This document shows, in pieces, positions 25,073-32,629 of a DNA stretch of 64,000 nt. Location: positions 99,562-163,561 of the forward strand of contig NZ_LGDD01000133.1 of NCBI RefSeq assembly GCF_001279695.1. Reading direction: 5' to 3'. The stretch's first letter is position 1. Each line of letters begins with the position of its first letter. Source of the DNA: Streptomyces sp. WM6378. GTDB taxonomy: Bacteria; Actinomycetota; Actinomycetes; Streptomycetales; Streptomycetaceae. The position numbers and the translations under genes are program-made. Under the pieces are notes generated by a model. The model saw nothing but the letters and a program-made list of their open reading frames with translations. It had not been told where the DNA came from and did not search any database.

Positions 25073-26808
25073 CGGGCGTGCTCCTGGACGCTGGTGCGGG
25101 CCGAGTGGGCAGGAGGGGCGGGCAGCATACCGGCGTCCTCCAGGTAGGTGCGGGCCCCGGCGATGGCTTCGGGGGTGGTGGCGTACTCGCGCCCTTCCAG
25201 GCGCAGCAAGTCCAGCGCGCCGACGGAGTCGAGAACTTGGCGCTGGCCGGGCCGTATGCCGGAGGTCATCACCGCGATGCCGCGCCGGTTCAGCTTCTCC
25301 ACCACGTCCTTGAGGACGAGTGCGCCGGTGGCGTCCATGGTCGTGATCCGCGACATGCGCAGGATGACGACCCGGACATCGGCAACCTCGCTCAATTCCA
25401 GCAGGAAGCGGTGAGCCCCGGCGAAGAACAGCGGCCCATCCAGGCGGTAGGCGACGATGTGCTCGGCGAGCAGGGTGTGCTCCTCCTCGCTGTGATCGCC
25501 CCTGTCCAGTGGCACCTGGTCCAGGTGGGCCTGTTTGGCCACCGCCCGCAGGGCGAGAGCTCCGGCCACGACCAGGCCGATGATCACCGCGTAGACGAGG
25601 TCGAGGGCGAGCGTGGCGGCGGCGGTCAGGACGAGTATCAGGGCGTCCGAGCGGGTGGCCTTCGCCATGGCGCGCAGCGAGCCGACTTCGACCATCCGGA
25701 TCGCGGTCGCGATCAGTACCCCGGCCAACGCGGCGAGGGGGATCTTGGAGACCAGGGGTGCGGCGGCGAAGACGATGGTGGCGAGGACGACGGCGTGGGT
25801 GAGGGCTGCGAGTCGCGAGCCCGCGCCGGTGCGGACGTTGACGGCGGTGCGGGCGATGGCACCGGTGGCGGGCACGCCGCCGAACAGCGGCGCGGCGATA
25901 TTGGCCAGGCCTTGCCCGAGCAGTTCCTTGTCCGGGTTGTGCTTCTGCCCCACCGTCATCCCGTCCGCGACCTGCGCCGAGAGCAGCGACTCCAGCGCGG
26001 CGAGCGCGGCGACCGCGACGGCCGGGGCGAGCAGCGAGCCCACCGCGGACAGGTCGAGGAAGCCGAGCGAGGGGGCTGGGAGCCCGGACGGCAGGTCACC
26101 GATCGGCTTCGCGGCGTCGAGGTGGAAGAGCTGGGCAGTGATCGTCGCGGCGATCACTGCGACGATGGAGAAGGGGATGGTGGGCCGCAGCCGGCCGCCG
26201 ACCAGCATGAGTAGCGCCACGCCCAAGGTCAGGGCGATGGCGGTCCAGTTCGGCGTGTGCACGAATTCCTGGATAGCCCGCCAGGTCACCGCCAGCACCT
26301 TGTCGCCTTCGGGCTTCGCCACGCCCAGCGCGTTCGGCACCTGCTGGAGGCCGATCACGCAGGCGATGCCGAGGGTGAAGCCCTCCACCACGGGGGCGGG
26401 CACGTATTGCATGTACTGGCCTGCCTTGAGTACGGCGAGCGTGACCAGCATGAGCCCGGCGATCAGGCCGACGGTCAGGACGCCGGTGGGCCCGTACTGG
26501 GCGACGATGGGTACCAGTACGACGGTCATCGCGCCGGTGGGGCCGGACACCTGGAGGTTGGAGCCGCCGAAGACCGCCGCGAGCGCGCCTGCGATCACAG
26601 CGGTCGCGAGCCCGGCCTTGGCGCCGAGGCCGGAGGAGACCCCGAAGCCGAGAGCGAGCGGCAGCGCAACGATCGCCACGGTCAGACCGGCCAGCAGATC
26701 ACGGCGCGGGCTGCGGCCCATCTCCGCGAGATCGGCGCGGGCGGGCAGCAGGGAACGTACCGGGTTCCACACCCGGACCCGCAGCAGCCTCGTCAGCGAG
26801 GTGTTCAT
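25069..26808 (-). CDS. SulP-family anion transporter with STAS domain
   Basis: 579 residues. About ten or more membrane helices, with SulP signatures SSGLGAKAGLATAVIAGALAA, SNLQVSGPTGAMTVVL and GLANIAAPLFGGVPATGAIARTAVN. A cytoplasmic STAS domain ends the protein (DVRVVILRMSRITTMDATGA). SulP proteins carry sulfate, bicarbonate or other anions; the substrate cannot be told from sequence. It is the second gene of the ArsR 3 operon (ATGA overlaps on both sides). Confidence 0.92.
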   Translation of the reverse strand: MNTSLTRLLRVRVWNPVRSLLPARADLAEMGRSPRRDLLAGLTVAIVALPLALGFGVSSGLGAKAGLATAVIAGALAAVFGGSNLQVSGPTGAMTVVLVPIVAQYGPTGVLTVGLIAGLMLVTLAVLKAGQYMQYVPAPVVEGFTLGIACVIGLQQVPNALGVAKPEGDKVLAVTWRAIQEFVHTPNWTAIALTLGVALLMLVGGRLRPTIPFSIVAVIAATITAQLFHLDAAKPIGDLPSGLPAPSLGFLDLSAVGSLLAPAVAVAALAALESLLSAQVADGMTVGQKHNPDKELLGQGLANIAAPLFGGVPATGAIARTAVNVRTGAGSRLAALTHAVVLATIVFAAAPLVSKIPLAALAGVLIATAIRMVEVGSLRAMAKATRSDALILVLTAAATLALDLVYAVIIGLVVAGALALRAVAKQAHLDQVPLDRGDHSEEEHTLLAEHIVAYRLDGPLFFAGAHRFLLELSEVADVRVVILRMSRITTMDATGALVLKDVVEKLNRRGIAVMTSGIRPGQRQVLDSVGALDLLRLEGREYATTPEAIAGARTYLEDAGMLPAPPAHSARTSVQEHAR

Positions 26809-27146
26809 TGCGCCGCGACCTCGGCTTCCCGCAGCTCGGTCAGGAGCTCGTTCTGCCCGGCGAGCAGCTCGGTCAGGATCCGCCGCGCGGCCCGCATCAG
26901 ATCAGCGACGTCACCACCGGCCAGCTCGTACACCACGGTCGAGCCCTCCCGGGTGGAGGCGACGATGCCGGAGCGGCGCAGCACTGCCAGCTGCTGCGAC
27001 AGCGCGGACGGTTCGATCTCGATCGCGGAGAGCAGGTCCCGTACAGGCATCGGGCCGTCCTGCAGCAGCTCCAGCACCCGTATGCGCACCGGGTGCCCCA
27101 GCATCCGGAAGAACTCTGCCTTGGCCTGATACAGCGGAACCGACAC
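26805..27146 (-). CDS. ArsR-family repressor 3, cysteine-free
   Basis: 113 residues, about four residues in five identical to repressor 1 by eye over the alignable length (VPLYQAKAEFFRMLGHPVR, LSQQLAVLRRSGIV, REGSTVVYELAGGDVA). It has no cysteine. It is the first gene of the SulP-PPOX-ATPase-STAS array and is divergent from a PhnA-like gene, with a palindrome in between. Repressors 1 and 3 lie in opposite orientation 12 kb apart and may bind each other's sites. Confidence 0.9.
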   Translation of the reverse strand: MSVPLYQAKAEFFRMLGHPVRIRVLELLQDGPMPVRDLLSAIEIEPSALSQQLAVLRRSGIVASTREGSTVVYELAGGDVADLMRAARRILTELLAGQNELLTELREAEVAAQ

Positions 27147-27213
27147 GAACCTTCTCCTTCATGCAGTGCTGCGCCCCCGGCTACCTAGGGGCGCGGCAGA
27201 GCACAGCATCTAT

Positions 27214-27237
27214 TGAATTGCAGAATTTTGCAATTCA
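27214..27237. promoter_or_regulatory. AT-rich palindrome, probable ArsR operator 3
   Basis: TGAATTGCA-gaattt-TGCAATTCA: perfect 9-base arms with a 6-base centre, in the gap between ArsR 3 (-) and the PhnA-like gene (+). It shares the GAATTG half with operators 1 and 2. Confidence 0.75.
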
Positions 27238-27263
27238 GATAGTTGGCGTGAGATGGTCATCCG

Positions 27264-27617
27264 GTGACCGAGAACCTGCCCCCTTGCCCCGAATGCTCCA
27301 GCGCGCACACCTACGAGATGGGTGCGCTCCTGGTCTGTCCCGAGTGCGGACACGAGTGGTCGCCCGCATCCGCCGAAGGTGCGGCCGGCGCCGAGGACGG
27401 GGTGATCAAGGACGCAGTCGGCAACGTACTCACCGACGGGGACACGGTCACCGTGGTCAAGACCCTGAAGGTCAAGGGCAGCCCGAGTGGCATCAAGGCG
27501 GGCACCAAAGTGCGCAACATCCGCCTGGTGAACGGCGTGGACGGCCACGACATCGACTGCAAGATCGACGGGTTCGGCCCCATGCAGCTCAAGTCCAGCG
27601 TGGTCAAGAAAGCCTGA
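27264..27617 (+). CDS. PhnA/YjdM-like zinc-ribbon protein
   Basis: 117 residues, GTG start. [11 protein letters not shown] and CPECGHEW form the N-terminal zinc ribbon, then [19 protein letters not shown] and [15 protein letters not shown] make the SH3-like PhnA C-terminal domain. The family is named for alkylphosphonate operons but its role is unclear. It is divergent from ArsR 3 across the operator, and a strong hairpin follows. Confidence 0.85.
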   Translation: MTENLPPCPECSSAHTYEMGALLVCPECGHEWSPASAEGAAGAEDGVIKDAVGNVLTDGDTVTVVKTLKVKGSPSGIKAGTKVRNIRLVNGVDGHDIDCKIDGFGPMQLKSSVVKKA

Positions 27618-27653
27618 CACGGCACACCGGCCCATACCAGGTCGAACACAGAC

Positions 27654-27693
27654 ACAGGGGGTCCCGTCCTCGGCGGAGGGCGGGACCCCCTGT
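27654..27693 (+). terminator. Terminator after the PhnA-like gene
   Basis: ACAGGGGGTCCCG and CGGGACCCCCTGT pair perfectly around a 14-base loop, 36 bases after the stop codon. Confidence 0.8.
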
Positions 27694-27934
27694 CTGCCCA
27701 GGGCCAAGCCCTTACTCGTGGGCCGTACCCGGGACTGCTGCGCGCCGAGACATCCCGGGTTGCTCAGGCCTTCCGTGCGGTTGGGGCCCGCGCCCCCTTG
27801 GCGCCGGCCTTCGCTGGCCGCAGCTCGGGGGCGGCTCGGGCGGGGACATCGGGCCCAAGGCTTGGCCGTGGACTTCAACGACCTTGACTATGCGGAGCAG
27901 GAGTTGGAGCCCAGGGCGGGCCCACGTATACGGA

Positions 27935-28411
27935 CTAGTCCCGAGTTGCCCCGACCGGCCAGAGCACGCGCACCGGTAGGCCCTTGCCCTCGGCGTAGGC
28001 AACCACATCGGCCGTGCCGCCATACCCCCGTGCGGGGTGACCGTCCCAGACCGCGAGCAACTCGTCGGCTTGGTCGACGAGGAGTTCACTGCCGGCCATG
28101 TGGGCGTCCGAGCCGGAGTTGCCGAGGCCCGTGCGGTGCACCTTCATGGCGAGGTGCAGCAGGTCGTCATACGTCGGGTGGTGCCAGTCGGGGAGATCGG
28201 CGCGACACTGCTCAGCGGGCATGGCGACCTCGATCCGGCCACCGTGATCGAGGACCGCCTGCGCGAACCAGGTGTCGGGGCCCGTCCGCGATGCAGCTCA
28301 AGCCGACCAACTCGGCAGGCGCGCAAGCCTTGACCGCCTTGACGAGCGCGCGGCGCATCTGCTGCGCGACCTCGGGGACAGGCCCCGGTGCCCGGTGATT
28401 CCGACTCTCAC
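27935..28411 (-). pseudogene. SLOG/LOG-fold protein with two compensating frameshifts
   Basis: A good GTG start at 28411 (GGGAGG upstream) reads VRVGITGHRGLSP, the nucleotide-binding start of this fold. One base is then missing near 28374-28377. The next frame reads VAQQMRRALVKAVKACAPAELVGL and SCIADGP. An extra base near 28277-28283 follows, and the last frame runs MPAEQCRADLPDWHHPTYDD ... DELLAVWDGHPARGYGGTADVVAYA to the stop. The GGTADVVAYA end is the typical second nucleotide-site motif. Removing both shifts gives one continuous protein of about 158 residues. Either a dead gene or sequence errors. Confidence 0.7.
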
Positions 28412-28432
28412 GTGGACCTCCCAAGGCTCTGC

Positions 28433-28987
28433 TCAGCGCAGGTCGAGCAGCATCACGTCATGGAGGTCCGCACCCTCCCACGGGAGAGCCTCCCCGACCT
28501 TCTGGTACCCCCATGCTCGGTATGCCGCTACGGCTGCCTTGCTCTCTGGATGGACGTTGAGCAGCACCCGCTCGGCTCCGGTGCCGTCGAGTACAGCCTC
28601 GTGCAGCCTGCGGGCGATGCCCCGCCCCTGCCACGGAGCCCGTACGGCCAGTTCCATGAGGCCGAAGGTGCGGTGTCCGTCCTCTCGGCGCATGTTGTCG
28701 GGCACGGGCGTGGTGAGTTGGTCCCACCAGCCCGTGTTGGGGCCGAGTGGGTAGCCGTAGGCGATGCCGACTGGCTCGCCGTCGGCTGAGCGGGCAAGGG
28801 CGCTGCGGAAGGTCGGCTTGCGGGTCTGGGAGCCGAAGCGTCGGAAGGTAGCCGAAACGTCGTCTTCGGTTTCCCAGTAGGGCGGCTCGGCGAACACCTC
28901 GGCGTATACGAACCGGAACGCAGCCTCGGCCCGCATCGCTGCCGGCCCGTCCAAGTTCTCGACAGAGAACGACACTTGCTCCGTCAT
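28433..28987 (-). CDS. GNAT-family acetyltransferase
   Basis: 184 residues. LMELAVRAPWQGRGIARRLHEAVL is the acetyl-CoA-binding motif A (R/Q-x-x-G-x-G/A), and NVHPESKAAVAAYRAWGYQKVGE is motif B. The N-terminal third (FRFVYAEVFAEPPYWE) fits GNATs acting on small molecules or antibiotics. It overlaps the XRE regulator's stop by 4 bases, so it shares its transcript. Confidence 0.87.
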   Translation of the reverse strand: MTEQVSFSVENLDGPAAMRAEAAFRFVYAEVFAEPPYWETEDDVSATFRRFGSQTRKPTFRSALARSADGEPVGIAYGYPLGPNTGWWDQLTTPVPDNMRREDGHRTFGLMELAVRAPWQGRGIARRLHEAVLDGTGAERVLLNVHPESKAAVAAYRAWGYQKVGEALPWEGADLHDVMLLDLR

Positions 28988-30261
28988 ACGTCACTCCCTC
29001 GCGGTGTCTCGCGGATGCGGACCGTGCAGTCACGAGCCGCGGTGCTGTCGATGCGGCTGGCCGCACGCTCGAACTCGTGCATCTTGTCGACCAGGCGCGG
29101 TGAGGAAATGCCGTCGCACGCGTCGAGTGCCGCGCCCATCTCCGCGCACGCTTCATCGACTTCCCCCGCAGCAAGCAGCACTCCTGCGAGTTTGACGCGG
29201 TACGAGGCGCTGTTGCGCGCCAAATTTCCCCCGATGCCCCGCACGGCCGCCTGGAGGAACGGCACGGCGCGTCTGGGCTGATCAGCCCGCACATACATGT
29301 CAGCCGTTGCGTAGTCGACCTCGAACGGGCCGACGAACTGGGCCCAGTTGGGCACCTCGACGTCGCAGTCCGCGCGCCCTTGGTGGCTCACCGCACGGCT
29401 CAGGGCACGGCGCGCCCCGGACAGGTCTCCTGTGTGCGTGGCGACGTTGGCATCGCGCAGGGCAATCACCAGGTGCACGGTCGGGCCGGCGCCCGCGCGG
29501 CTGGCGAGTCGGTAGGCGTTCTCGACTGCGCTCGCCGCCTCCCAAGCGCGTCCGGCCTTGAGGGAGAGGAGCACGAGCGTCTCCAGTACGGAGACCTGGA
29601 GCAGCGGGTTCTCGACCAGCTGCGCCGCTGTCAGCGCCTCCAGGCACGCGGCTCGGCCGGCTTCGATGTGTCCGCCGTCGTAGCCGTACCAGGCCCGGTG
29701 GCCGTGCAATTCGGCAAGCATGGTCTGAAGCTCACGGCCGATCCGTGAGGTGTACGAGGCGGACCCGAGGGCGTGGGTGACCTCGCCCTCGATGCGGCGG
29801 GCCTGTCTCATGGCCGGCACGCTGCCTGTCGCGTGATCTGTCTGATAGAGGCCGTCCAGCCGCGCGCGCAGACGGGTGAGGTCGGCCATGCCGATGCGCG
29901 GTCCTGGGCGGGTCGGGACGAGGGCCGCCGCAGCGAGGCCGCCCGCATCGGCGACGAATGTTCTCCGCTTCACCTCTCCAGGGTCGCTGATTGGCGCTGC
30001 GATCGTCCTCCGGTGGCTGGGGACGTCGAATCCCATTTCGGCAAGCGGCACCCCGAGCATGGCCTCCAACACGGCCTGCTGGTTCGGATGGGGGAGCGGT
30101 GGCGGAGTCTCCCGCTCCCAGCGGCGGAGCTGCCGGACACTCACCGAGGCGTTGATGCCGAGGCGCGTGGATTCCCGCGTGAACGCGTCTACGAACGACT
30201 CCTGTGTATAGCCCGACGCCCGCCGTAACCGCCCCAAGGGGCTTGTGTCGTCGTCTGCCAT
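28984..30261 (-). CDS. XRE regulator with long TPR-like C-terminus
   Basis: 425 residues. N-terminal HTH_3: LGRLRRASGYTQESFVDAFT, then SVSVRQLRRWERETPPPLPHPNQQ. A Tat-like or linker stretch VKRRTFVADAGGLAAAAL follows, and the rest is helical repeats like those of Streptomyces regulators that sense small signals or DNA damage (NsdA/transcriptional-regulator-with-TPR type). It is divergent from the two micro-protein genes and cotranscribed with the GNAT gene. Confidence 0.85.
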   Translation of the reverse strand: MADDDTSPLGRLRRASGYTQESFVDAFTRESTRLGINASVSVRQLRRWERETPPPLPHPNQQAVLEAMLGVPLAEMGFDVPSHRRTIAAPISDPGEVKRRTFVADAGGLAAAALVPTRPGPRIGMADLTRLRARLDGLYQTDHATGSVPAMRQARRIEGEVTHALGSASYTSRIGRELQTMLAELHGHRAWYGYDGGHIEAGRAACLEALTAAQLVENPLLQVSVLETLVLLSLKAGRAWEAASAVENAYRLASRAGAGPTVHLVIALRDANVATHTGDLSGARRALSRAVSHQGRADCDVEVPNWAQFVGPFEVDYATADMYVRADQPRRAVPFLQAAVRGIGGNLARNSASYRVKLAGVLLAAGEVDEACAEMGAALDACDGISSPRLVDKMHEFERAASRIDSTAARDCTVRIRETPRGSDV

Positions 30262-30434
30262 GCGCTTCCCCTTGCACAGTGAACTGTCCGCTCACCGTAG
30301 CCAATTGACCTCAATGAGCAGGGCGGAAACGTCCGCCCAAACGTCCGGTCCTCCGGCGCCCGCTGTGTCTCCCGGAGCAGTGCACTGGTCGTGTGCAGCA
30401 GCAACGGATCTCTGAGACACATGGAGGACATCCC

Positions 30435-30605
30435 GTGGCCATGACGATGCGCGTGTACGAGATGGACAGGAGGACCGGCCAGGTTGTGCGGCAGCGTGCG
30501 CTGGTGGCCGTAGGAACGGCCGCGAGCAGCGATGCGCCGATGATGTCGAGCGCCTATCCGCCGTGCCGATGCCGCAGATGCGTGAGCGAAGGCAAGAACG
30601 AGTGA
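30435..30605 (+). CDS. Small protein with Cys-rich tail
   Basis: 56 residues from GTG 30435, chosen for GGAGG at 30423-30427. YEMDRRTGQVVRQRALVAV leads to PPCRCRRCVSEGKNE, with three cysteines within five residues near the end. The stop overlaps the next gene's start (GTGA). It is divergent from the XRE regulator. I do not know the family; metal binding or modification of the Cys tail is possible. Confidence 0.55.
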   Translation: MAMTMRVYEMDRRTGQVVRQRALVAVGTAASSDAPMMSSAYPPCRCRRCVSEGKNE

Positions 30606-30697
30606 GACAGCGATTGGCCGTTCTGGCATGGATCTTGCTGTGCACGGCTCTCGTCCTATGGCTCGCTGTCGAGGCAGACCCACACCACAGCCGGTAG
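30602..30697 (+). CDS. 31-residue single-pass membrane micro-protein
   Basis: GTG at 30602 overlaps the preceding TGA (GTGA). The product is RQRLAVLAWILLCT-type (starts VRQRLAVLAWILL), then ALVLWLAVE and a His/Asp-rich end, so one membrane helix with a basic inside end. The translational coupling is the main support. Function unknown. Confidence 0.5.
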   Translation: MRQRLAVLAWILLCTALVLWLAVEADPHHSR

Positions 30698-30852
30698 ACG
30701 ACGCTCCCGGCTTCCGATCTCCCACCCGCTCAGTGGCGTCTGACACAACCCACTGGGTGGGCGGGTCCCGGCCCGCGTCGCATCGCGCGACTTCGGCCAG
30801 GTGCCGCATCACCCATGTCCGACGCACCACCCCATCAAGGAGGCAAAGGACC

Positions 30853-31329
30853 GTGACCGTAGTACAGGAACGCCCCGCGACCGACGCGCGGACACTGATC
30901 AGCCCGGAGCTGCGGGCGACTCTCGCGGCCAACATGCGCGCCAAGTTCGAGGACATGACCGAGGAGCAGGCGCACCGGGGCATCGGGCAGATGCTCGCCT
31001 TCCTCGCCGCCGGCGCACACAGCCCCATCCCGTTGAGTCCGTCCCCATTGGTGGACGATTTTTGGCACGCCTTCCTGCTGCACACCAAGGCGTATCAGGA
31101 CTTCTGCGAGCAGACGCTCGGGAAGTTCGTCCACCATCAGCCGGGCTTCCTCGACAAGGAGGAGCACGGCGGCGGTAAGGCGCTGCGCGCCCGCACGGTA
31201 GACGCCATCGCCTCGGCCGGGTTTGTGGTCGACATGGATTTCTGGCCCGAGCTGGACATCGCTGACTGCTCGCAGTGCCATGCGAACTGCCACAACAGCC
31301 CCAAGCACAAGGCGGCTCGGCTGGTCTGA
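30853..31329 (+). CDS. Glycine-rich-domain-like protein with Cys-rich C-terminus
   Basis: 158 residues, GTG after AAGGAGGCAAAGG. SPSPLVDDFWHAFLLHTKAY followed by FCEQTLGKFVHH resembles the W-H-x-x-L-x-x-T-x-x-Y-x-x-FC core of the bacterial proteins annotated glycine-rich domain-containing protein-like (recollection). The last 25 residues hold DCSQCHANCHNSPKH, three cysteines and two histidines that could bind metal. An APH-like kinase gene follows. Function unknown. Confidence 0.65.
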   Translation: MTVVQERPATDARTLISPELRATLAANMRAKFEDMTEEQAHRGIGQMLAFLAAGAHSPIPLSPSPLVDDFWHAFLLHTKAYQDFCEQTLGKFVHHQPGFLDKEEHGGGKALRARTVDAIASAGFVVDMDFWPELDIADCSQCHANCHNSPKHKAARLV

Positions 31330-31413
31330 CAGTCCGCTGTGCCGGCCCCCGACTTGTGCCACGCTATGGCCGAGCCGGGGGCCGGCTTCCGTTCCGTACG
31401 AGGAGAGACGCGG

Positions 31414-32217
31414 GTGGAGCGCACACCGTGGCAGGAACTTCCACCCGCAGCACGGCGCGCGGTCGAGGCGTACACGGGCACGGTCGAGGGGGCGGAGAGT
31501 GCTGACAAGGGCGTGATGTCGCACCTGGCTTGTACCCTGCGCACCGCGTCGGGGCCCGTGTTCGTCAAGGGCACCCGGGCCGACGACACCTCGGCGTGGG
31601 TGTACCGGATCGAGGCACGGGTCACGGAACACGCCTTGCTTGCACCCCGGTTGCTGTGGCAGGCGGAGGCGGGCGGGTGGCTGCTCGTCGGATACGAGTA
31701 CATCCCCGGGCGTCACCCCGACCTCGCGCCCGGGTCCGCCGATCTCGGGCCGCTGGTCGACGCCCTCGGCGTCATGTCGGCGGCTGACTGGCCTGAGGAA
31801 GTCGGCAAGAAACCGCTCCCCGTTCGGTGGGGCTCGCTCATCCCGGATGGTCGGGCGCACCACCTCGCCGGCCGGGCTCTCGTGCACACGGACATGTCGC
31901 CGCTCAACATGCTGGCCACCGCCAACGGCATTCGGCTCGTCGACTGGGCCCTCGCCTGCCCCGGACCCGACTGGGCCGACACCGCGTTCACCGTGCCGCG
32001 CTTGATCCACGCTGGCCACACCGCCGAACAGGCCGAGGCCCTGGCCCGCAGAGTGCCTGCCTACCGCGGCGCATCCCCCGCTGCTGTCAGCGCCTTCGCG
32101 TCCGCTCTGCACGCTGTTTGGGAGAGCCGGGAGCGGGCTGACCCCCTGCCGCACAGAGCGGCGCTGATCGCCGCTGCCGCGGCTTGGGCCCAGTACCGCG
32201 CCCTCACGGTTGCATGA
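31414..32217 (+). CDS. Aminoglycoside phosphotransferase-like kinase
   Basis: 267 residues from GTG 31414, chosen for AGGAGAG 7 bases upstream; two earlier in-frame starts exist. The kinase fold shows GPVFVKGTR (ATP-binding Lys), LVGYEYIPGRHPDL (hinge), ALVHTDMSPLNML (catalytic HxDxxxxN) and RLVDWALACPGPDWAD (the DW/DFG-like metal Asp). APH-fold proteins phosphorylate antibiotics, choline, fructosamine and other small molecules; no specific substrate is implied. It is the last gene before the right attachment repeat. Confidence 0.85.
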   Translation: MERTPWQELPPAARRAVEAYTGTVEGAESADKGVMSHLACTLRTASGPVFVKGTRADDTSAWVYRIEARVTEHALLAPRLLWQAEAGGWLLVGYEYIPGRHPDLAPGSADLGPLVDALGVMSAADWPEEVGKKPLPVRWGSLIPDGRAHHLAGRALVHTDMSPLNMLATANGIRLVDWALACPGPDWADTAFTVPRLIHAGHTAEQAEALARRVPAYRGASPAAVSAFASALHAVWESRERADPLPHRAALIAAAAAWAQYRALTVA

Positions 32218-32435
32218 GGGCATGCGTAACTGGGCTCAGTCCGCATAACTGCCCCAACAGAAAACGGCCCATCAGTGCAGCTCAGACACCCGACGAAGTG
32301 AGCCCGATGTGAGCCCGGACGCCCTCGGATCGGGTGTCATGAGCCGGTCGTGAGGGTCAGGCGGCACCTCCCCTGACCAGCCACAACGGCATAGGCTGGC
32401 ATGGGATGTTGATCGACATCACTCGTCCTCCCCGT

Positions 32436-32486
32436 CTTTTAATCCGTTGGTTGTCGGTTCGAGTCCGACATGGCCTACCGGTCGCG
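32436..32486 (+). repeat. Right attachment repeat (tRNA-Lys 3' half)
   Basis: Identical over 51 bases to 9559-9609. The 70 bases to its left do not form the 5' half of a tRNA. To its right lies a strong hairpin that looks like the original tRNA terminator. On the minus strand the interior end would give the integrase a tail RRGGRVMSINIPCQP... when the island is circular. Confidence 0.88.
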
Positions 32487-32516
32487 TTGGGAGGGGTCGG
32501 CCCTCCGAACTGCGAA

Positions 32517-32555
32517 GGAACGCCCCAGCCGGGGATCATCGGCTGGGGGCGTTCC
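32517..32555 (+). terminator. Hairpin after the right attachment repeat
   Basis: GGAACGCCC-CAGCC and GGCTGGGGGCGTTCC pair with one bulge. It is 31 bases from the end of the repeat, where a terminator of the intact tRNA-Lys gene would be expected before islands inserted. Confidence 0.65.
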
Positions 32556-32629
32556 TGTGTCCCCGTGTCCCCGTGTTCCTGCGTTTCGGCCGGGTGCCCG
32601 ATGGCGAAGTCTCCGGCCGGTGAACGGGC

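Larger units (their letters stand above)
9559..32486. mobile_element. Integrated genomic island in tRNA-Lys (about 22.9 kb)
   Basis: Bounded by the 51-bp direct repeats at 9559-9609 and 32436-32486. The left end carries integrase, repressor and excisionase-like genes in the usual order for actinobacterial tRNA-targeted elements. I see no TraB-type FtsK translocase, no RepSA/Prim-Pol replication gene and no virion genes, so it is not a complete conjugative element or prophage. The cargo is metabolic and regulatory: three ArsR modules, SulP, PPOX, RsbW-like ATPases, STAS, rpoA-like and murB-like genes, a beta-lactamase-fold hydrolase and an XRE/GNAT/APH group. Confidence 0.85.

Noticed and set aside
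25057..26214. 385-codon plus-strand frame opposite the SulP gene
   Set aside because: Shadow of the SulP gene: Gly/Arg/Asp-rich without motifs or ribosome site.
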